Origin: Candidatus Avimonoglobus intestinipullorum
Lineage (GTDB): Bacteria; Bacillota; Clostridia; UBA1381
DNA length: 8,471 nt
Direction: 5' to 3'
Assembly (NCBI GenBank): GCA_018714645.1
Contig: DVND01000126.1
Coordinates: 1-8,471 of the forward strand
In this document: positions 5,806-8,471 of the stretch, one piece after another
Numbering within the stretch: position 1 is the first letter of the stretch
How the letters are laid out: each line of letters begins with the position of its first letter
Notes under the pieces: model-generated
Told to the model about the DNA's origin: nothing
Database searches by the model: none
Seen by the model: only the letters and a program-made list of their open reading frames with translations
Position numbers and translations under genes: made by a program

Positions 5806-5829
5806 AAAAAGGACGGCAAAAGCCGTCCC
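5806..5829 (-). terminator. Intrinsic terminator after argH
   Basis: On the minus strand GGACGGC (5828-5822) and GCCGTCC (5817-5811) form a perfect seven-pair GC-rich stem with a TTTT loop, followed by five T (5810-5806). It lies six bases beyond the argH stop codon. With the terminator at 5732-5766 it insulates the two convergent units. Confidence 0.92.
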
Positions 5830-5834
5830 AAAGC

Positions 5835-7211
5835 TTATCTTGATAAATACGCTTTCCCTTCAGCAATGGCTTTTTCAACTGCCTCTTTCGCAGGCCCGCC
5901 CGGCAGGTTCCGGCCGTTTACGCAGGTCTCCATGCTGATTGCATCGTAAATGTCCTCCGCAATGATGTCGGAAAATTTCGCAAATTCCTCCATGGAAAAT
6001 GCGTCCAAATCCTTTTCATGCTCAATCGCATAGAACACCATCCGCCCCACGACCGCATGTGCCTCGCGGAACGGCAGGCCCTTTTTCACCAGATAATCCG
6101 CCAGGTCGGTGGCATTGGTGAAGCCGCCTTTGGCGCCTTTGAGCATCCGCTCTTTTTTCACTGTCATGGTCAGGAGCATCTCCCGGAACACCGGCAGGCA
6201 CAGCTTCACCGTGTCCACCGCGTCAAAAATCGGCTCCTTGTCCTCCTGCATATCCTTGTTGTAGGCCAGGGGGATGCCTTTCATAGTCGTCAGGAGCCCC
6301 ATCAGGTGCCCGTAAACGCGCCCCGTCTTACCGCGGATCAGTTCCGCCACATCGGGGTTCTTCTTCTGGGGCATAATCGACGAGCCTGTGGAATATGCGT
6401 CATCCATCTCCACAAAAGCAAATTCATGGCTGGACCACAAAATCAACTCCTCCGAAAACCGCGACAGGTGCATCATGACCATCGATAAGCAGCTTGCCAG
6501 TTCAATTACAAAATCCCGGTCGGAAACGCCGTCCAAGGAATTGCGCGTGATGCCGGAAAAGCCCAGCTGCTCCGCCACAAATTCCCGGTCCAGCGGATAA
6601 GTCGTCCCTGCCAGCGCTCCGGAGCCCAGCGGCATGGAATCCATGCGCTTCCTGCAATCCGCAAGCCGCCCCCGGTCGCGGCGGAACATCTCAAAATACG
6701 CCATCAAATGATGCGCAAACGTCACCGGCTGGGCCTTCTGCAAATGGGTATAGCCCGGCATAACCGTTTCCGTGTGCTTTTCCGCCAGGGACAACAGCGC
6801 CTCTAAGGTGTCTTTGAGCATCCCGTCGATTTCCGCAATTTCGTCCATCAGGTACATGCGCAGGTCCAGCGCCACCTGGTCGTTGCGGCTGCGCCCTGTA
6901 TGCAGGCGCTTGCCCGCCTCGCCGATCCGTTCAATCAGAATCTTTTCAATATTCATGTGGATATCTTCCGCATCGATTTCAAATGCAACCTTTCCGGCTT
7001 CGATATCCGCCAAAATCCCATTCAATCCCTCTACAATCTGCTCCGCATCCTCCTGCGGGATAATCCCCTGCCTGCCCAGCATCTGCGCATGGGCGATGCT
7101 GCCGCGGATATCCTGGCGGTACATCCGCGCATCAAAACGGATGGAAGAATTAAAATCGTCCACCTTTTGGTCGGTGCTCTTTTGGAACCGGCCGCCCCAT
7201 AACTTTGCCAT
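5835..7211 (-). CDS. argH: Argininosuccinate lyase
   Basis: This 458-residue cytoplasmic enzyme is full length for ArgH. It splits argininosuccinate into arginine and fumarate, the last step of arginine synthesis, and works as a homotetramer of the fumarase/aspartase superfamily. The signature loop GSSIMPQKKNP lies at 276-286 and carries the catalytic serine. Other family motifs are HTGRSRNDQ (104-112), GYTHLQ with H156 (153-158) and the N-terminal MAKLWGGRF. I chose the ATG at 7211 because this gives that standard N-terminus and GGAGG lies about 9 bases upstream; the longer frame from 7238 adds nine residues coded partly by the ribosome binding site. The gene follows argG with a 61-base gap that holds a terminator-like hairpin. 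No separate promoter was seen in the gap. Confidence 0.98.
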   Translation of the reverse strand: MAKLWGGRFQKSTDQKVDDFNSSIRFDARMYRQDIRGSIAHAQMLGRQGIIPQEDAEQIVEGLNGILADIEAGKVAFEIDAEDIHMNIEKILIERIGEAGKRLHTGRSRNDQVALDLRMYLMDEIAEIDGMLKDTLEALLSLAEKHTETVMPGYTHLQKAQPVTFAHHLMAYFEMFRRDRGRLADCRKRMDSMPLGSGALAGTTYPLDREFVAEQLGFSGITRNSLDGVSDRDFVIELASCLSMVMMHLSRFSEELILWSSHEFAFVEMDDAYSTGSSIMPQKKNPDVAELIRGKTGRVYGHLMGLLTTMKGIPLAYNKDMQEDKEPIFDAVDTVKLCLPVFREMLLTMTVKKERMLKGAKGGFTNATDLADYLVKKGLPFREAHAVVGRMVFYAIEHEKDLDAFSMEEFAKFSDIIAEDIYDAISMETCVNGRNLPGGPAKEAVEKAIAEGKAYLSR

Positions 7212-7228
7212 GAAATGCCCTCCTCTGT

Positions 7229-7267
7229 AAAAAACCACGCAGGAAGCAATGGTCTCTGCGTGGTTTT
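7229..7267 (-). terminator. Terminator-like hairpin between argG and argH
   Basis: On the minus strand AAAACCACGCAG (7267-7256) pairs perfectly with CTGCGTGGTTTT (7242-7231), a twelve-pair stem with a 13-base loop, followed by T to 7229, so six T close the structure. It starts five bases after the argG stop and ends just before the argH ribosome binding site (GAGGAGGG). Its form is that of an intrinsic terminator, yet argH continues on the same strand with no visible promoter of its own. It may act as a partial terminator or protect the 3' end of argG mRNA. Confidence 0.85.
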
Positions 7268-7272
7268 GAAAA

Positions 7273-8471
7273 TCAATCCTCTTTGTTCTTCTGCTGCATC
7301 ATCGCGCGTACCTTCAGCGGCAGGCCAAACAGGTTGATAAAGCCCGCCGAATCCTTGTGGCTGTACAGCTCGTGGCTATCTCCAAAGCTTGCAATGTCCT
7401 CATTGTAAAGCGAATACTTGCTCTTTGCGCCTGCCGGCGTGACACTGCCCTTGTACAGCTTCAGGCGCACTTCGCCCGTCACGGTCTCCTCCATGACGTC
7501 CACCATCGCGGAAAGCGCTTCCCGCAGCGGCGTGTACCATTTGCCGTCGTAAACCAGCTCCGCAAACTTGATTGCCGCCTGGCGCTTGAAGCTCTGCGTA
7601 TCGCGGTCTAAACACAGGTATTCCAGTTCCTCCAGCGCCTTATAAAGGATGGTGCCGCCCGGCGTCTCATATACGCCGCGGGATTTCATCCCCACCAGAC
7701 GGTCCTCCACAATGTCCGCAATCCCCACGCCATATGCGCCGCCGATTTCATTCAGCTTTTCCACCAGCGGGCGCGGCGCCAATTTTTCGCCGTCCACCGA
7801 TACCGGCACGCCTTTCTCAAAACCGATGGTAATATACTTCGCCTCCTCCGGCGCTTTTTCCGGCGGGACAGTCAACTTCAAGAGGCTATCCAACTGCGGT
7901 TCGTTGGCCGGATCTTCCAAATCCATGCCCTCGTGGCTGATATGCCAGATGTTGCGGTCACGGGAATACAAGTCCTTTTTCGTAACCGGGATTTCAATAT
8001 TGTGCGCCTGTGCATAATCCACAGCATCCTCGCGGGATTTGATATCCCAGATCCTCCACGGCGCGATGATTTTCAATTCCGGCGCCAGCGCCTTGATGGT
8101 CAGTTCAAACCGCACCTGGTCGTTCCCTTTTCCCGTCGCGCCGTGGCAGATGGCAACAGCGCCTTCCTTTTTCGCAATTTCCACCAGCCGCTTTGCAATA
8201 ATCGGACGTGCATGAGAGGTACCCAGCAGATATTTCCCCTCGTATACCGCGCCCGCTTTCAGCGTTGGGAAAATAAAATCCTCCACGTATTCATCGCGCA
8301 AATCCTCTATGTATAATTTAGAAGCGCCCGCTTTTTTAGCGCGTTCTTCAAGGCCTTCCGTCTCCTTGCCCTGGCCCACGTCGCCGCAGACGGCAATGAC
8401 ATCATAATCGTAGTTCTCTTTCAGCCACGGGATAATGATGGACGTATCCAGCCCGCCCGAATATGCAAGCA
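7273..8471 (-). CDS. argG: Argininosuccinate synthase, 5' end cut by window edge
   Basis: The frame is open from the right window edge to a TGA at 7273, giving about 398 complete residues. The visible protein begins LAYSGGLDTS, the ATP-pyrophosphatase nucleotide-binding motif, so only about ten N-terminal residues are missing from a family length near 400-410. Further family motifs are GTSHARPIIAKRLVEIA, HGATGKGNDQVRFE, the citrulline/aspartate-site region around RNIWHISHEG, and GIADIVEDRLVGMKSRGVYETPGG. The enzyme uses ATP to join citrulline and aspartate into argininosuccinate, the step before ArgH. A GTG at 8379 could be mistaken for the start but lies inside the conserved CGDVGQGKE segment. 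The promoter and any arginine operator would be to the right of the window. Confidence 0.98.
   Translation of the reverse strand, partial: LAYSGGLDTSIIIPWLKENYDYDVIAVCGDVGQGKETEGLEERAKKAGASKLYIEDLRDEYVEDFIFPTLKAGAVYEGKYLLGTSHARPIIAKRLVEIAKKEGAVAICHGATGKGNDQVRFELTIKALAPELKIIAPWRIWDIKSREDAVDYAQAHNIEIPVTKKDLYSRDRNIWHISHEGMDLEDPANEPQLDSLLKLTVPPEKAPEEAKYITIGFEKGVPVSVDGEKLAPRPLVEKLNEIGGAYGVGIADIVEDRLVGMKSRGVYETPGGTILYKALEELEYLCLDRDTQSFKRQAAIKFAELVYDGKWYTPLREALSAMVDVMEETVTGEVRLKLYKGSVTPAGAKSKYSLYNEDIASFGDSHELYSHKDSAGFINLFGLPLKVRAMMQQKNKED

Noticed and set aside
8377..8379. GTG as the start of argG
   Set aside because: The frame continues upstream through LAYSGGLDTS, the conserved ATP-binding motif, so the gene is cut by the window edge.
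1..8471. Mobile element, CRISPR array, tRNA or rRNA
   Set aside because: No transposase or integrase, no long direct or terminal inverted repeats, no regularly spaced repeats and no cloverleaf sequence were seen in the gaps; nearly all the DNA is housekeeping coding sequence.

Overview
This looks like ordinary chromosomal DNA from a Gram-positive anaerobe of the Clostridia type (inference). The evidence is the rpmH-rnpA-yidD-yidC-jag cluster, a YidC with no lipoprotein signal, a jag/khpB gene, a membrane-anchored VanW/G5 protein, strong AGGAGG-type ribosome binding sites and a consensus SigA promoter. Base composition looks balanced in genes and AT-rich between them. I see no mobile element, CRISPR array, tRNA or rRNA. 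The species cannot be named from the window.

Layout. Positions 1-3140 hold one leftward operon, in transcription order rpmH (L34), rnpA (RNase P protein), yidD, yidC, jag and yebC; yebC runs off the left edge. A perfect TTGACA-17-TATAAT promoter lies in front of rpmH, and a terminator-like hairpin sits between rpmH and rnpA. Positions 3141-3440 are a divergent control region. Positions 3441-5727 hold a rightward two-gene unit: a small cysteine-cluster protein related to the YkgJ type, then a 583-residue membrane-anchored VanW/G5 protein with a Pro/Thr-rich tail. Positions 5728-5834 hold two convergent intrinsic terminators. Positions 5835-8471 hold leftward argG (cut by the right edge) and argH, the last two steps of arginine synthesis, separated by another strong terminator-like hairpin.

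How the genes work together. The leftward operon joins ribosome and RNA maturation (L34, RNase P protein), membrane protein insertion (YidD, YidC), RNA binding (Jag/KhpB) and translation or gene control (YebC). The rightward pair probably acts at the cell envelope, at least through its VanW/G5 member. ArgG and ArgH convert citrulline and aspartate to arginine and fumarate.

I found no clearly new system. The points most worth checking are two intercistronic hairpins that could set unequal expression within operons (rpmH/rnpA and argG/argH), the unusual surroundings of the rpmH-jag cluster (no dnaA before it, yebC rather than mnmE after it), and the uncharacterised cysteine-cluster/VanW pair. 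Three start codons were set from ribosome binding sites and family N-termini rather than the longest reading frame (jag, rnpA, VanW). The 44-residue L34 gene was found by reading the minus strand.
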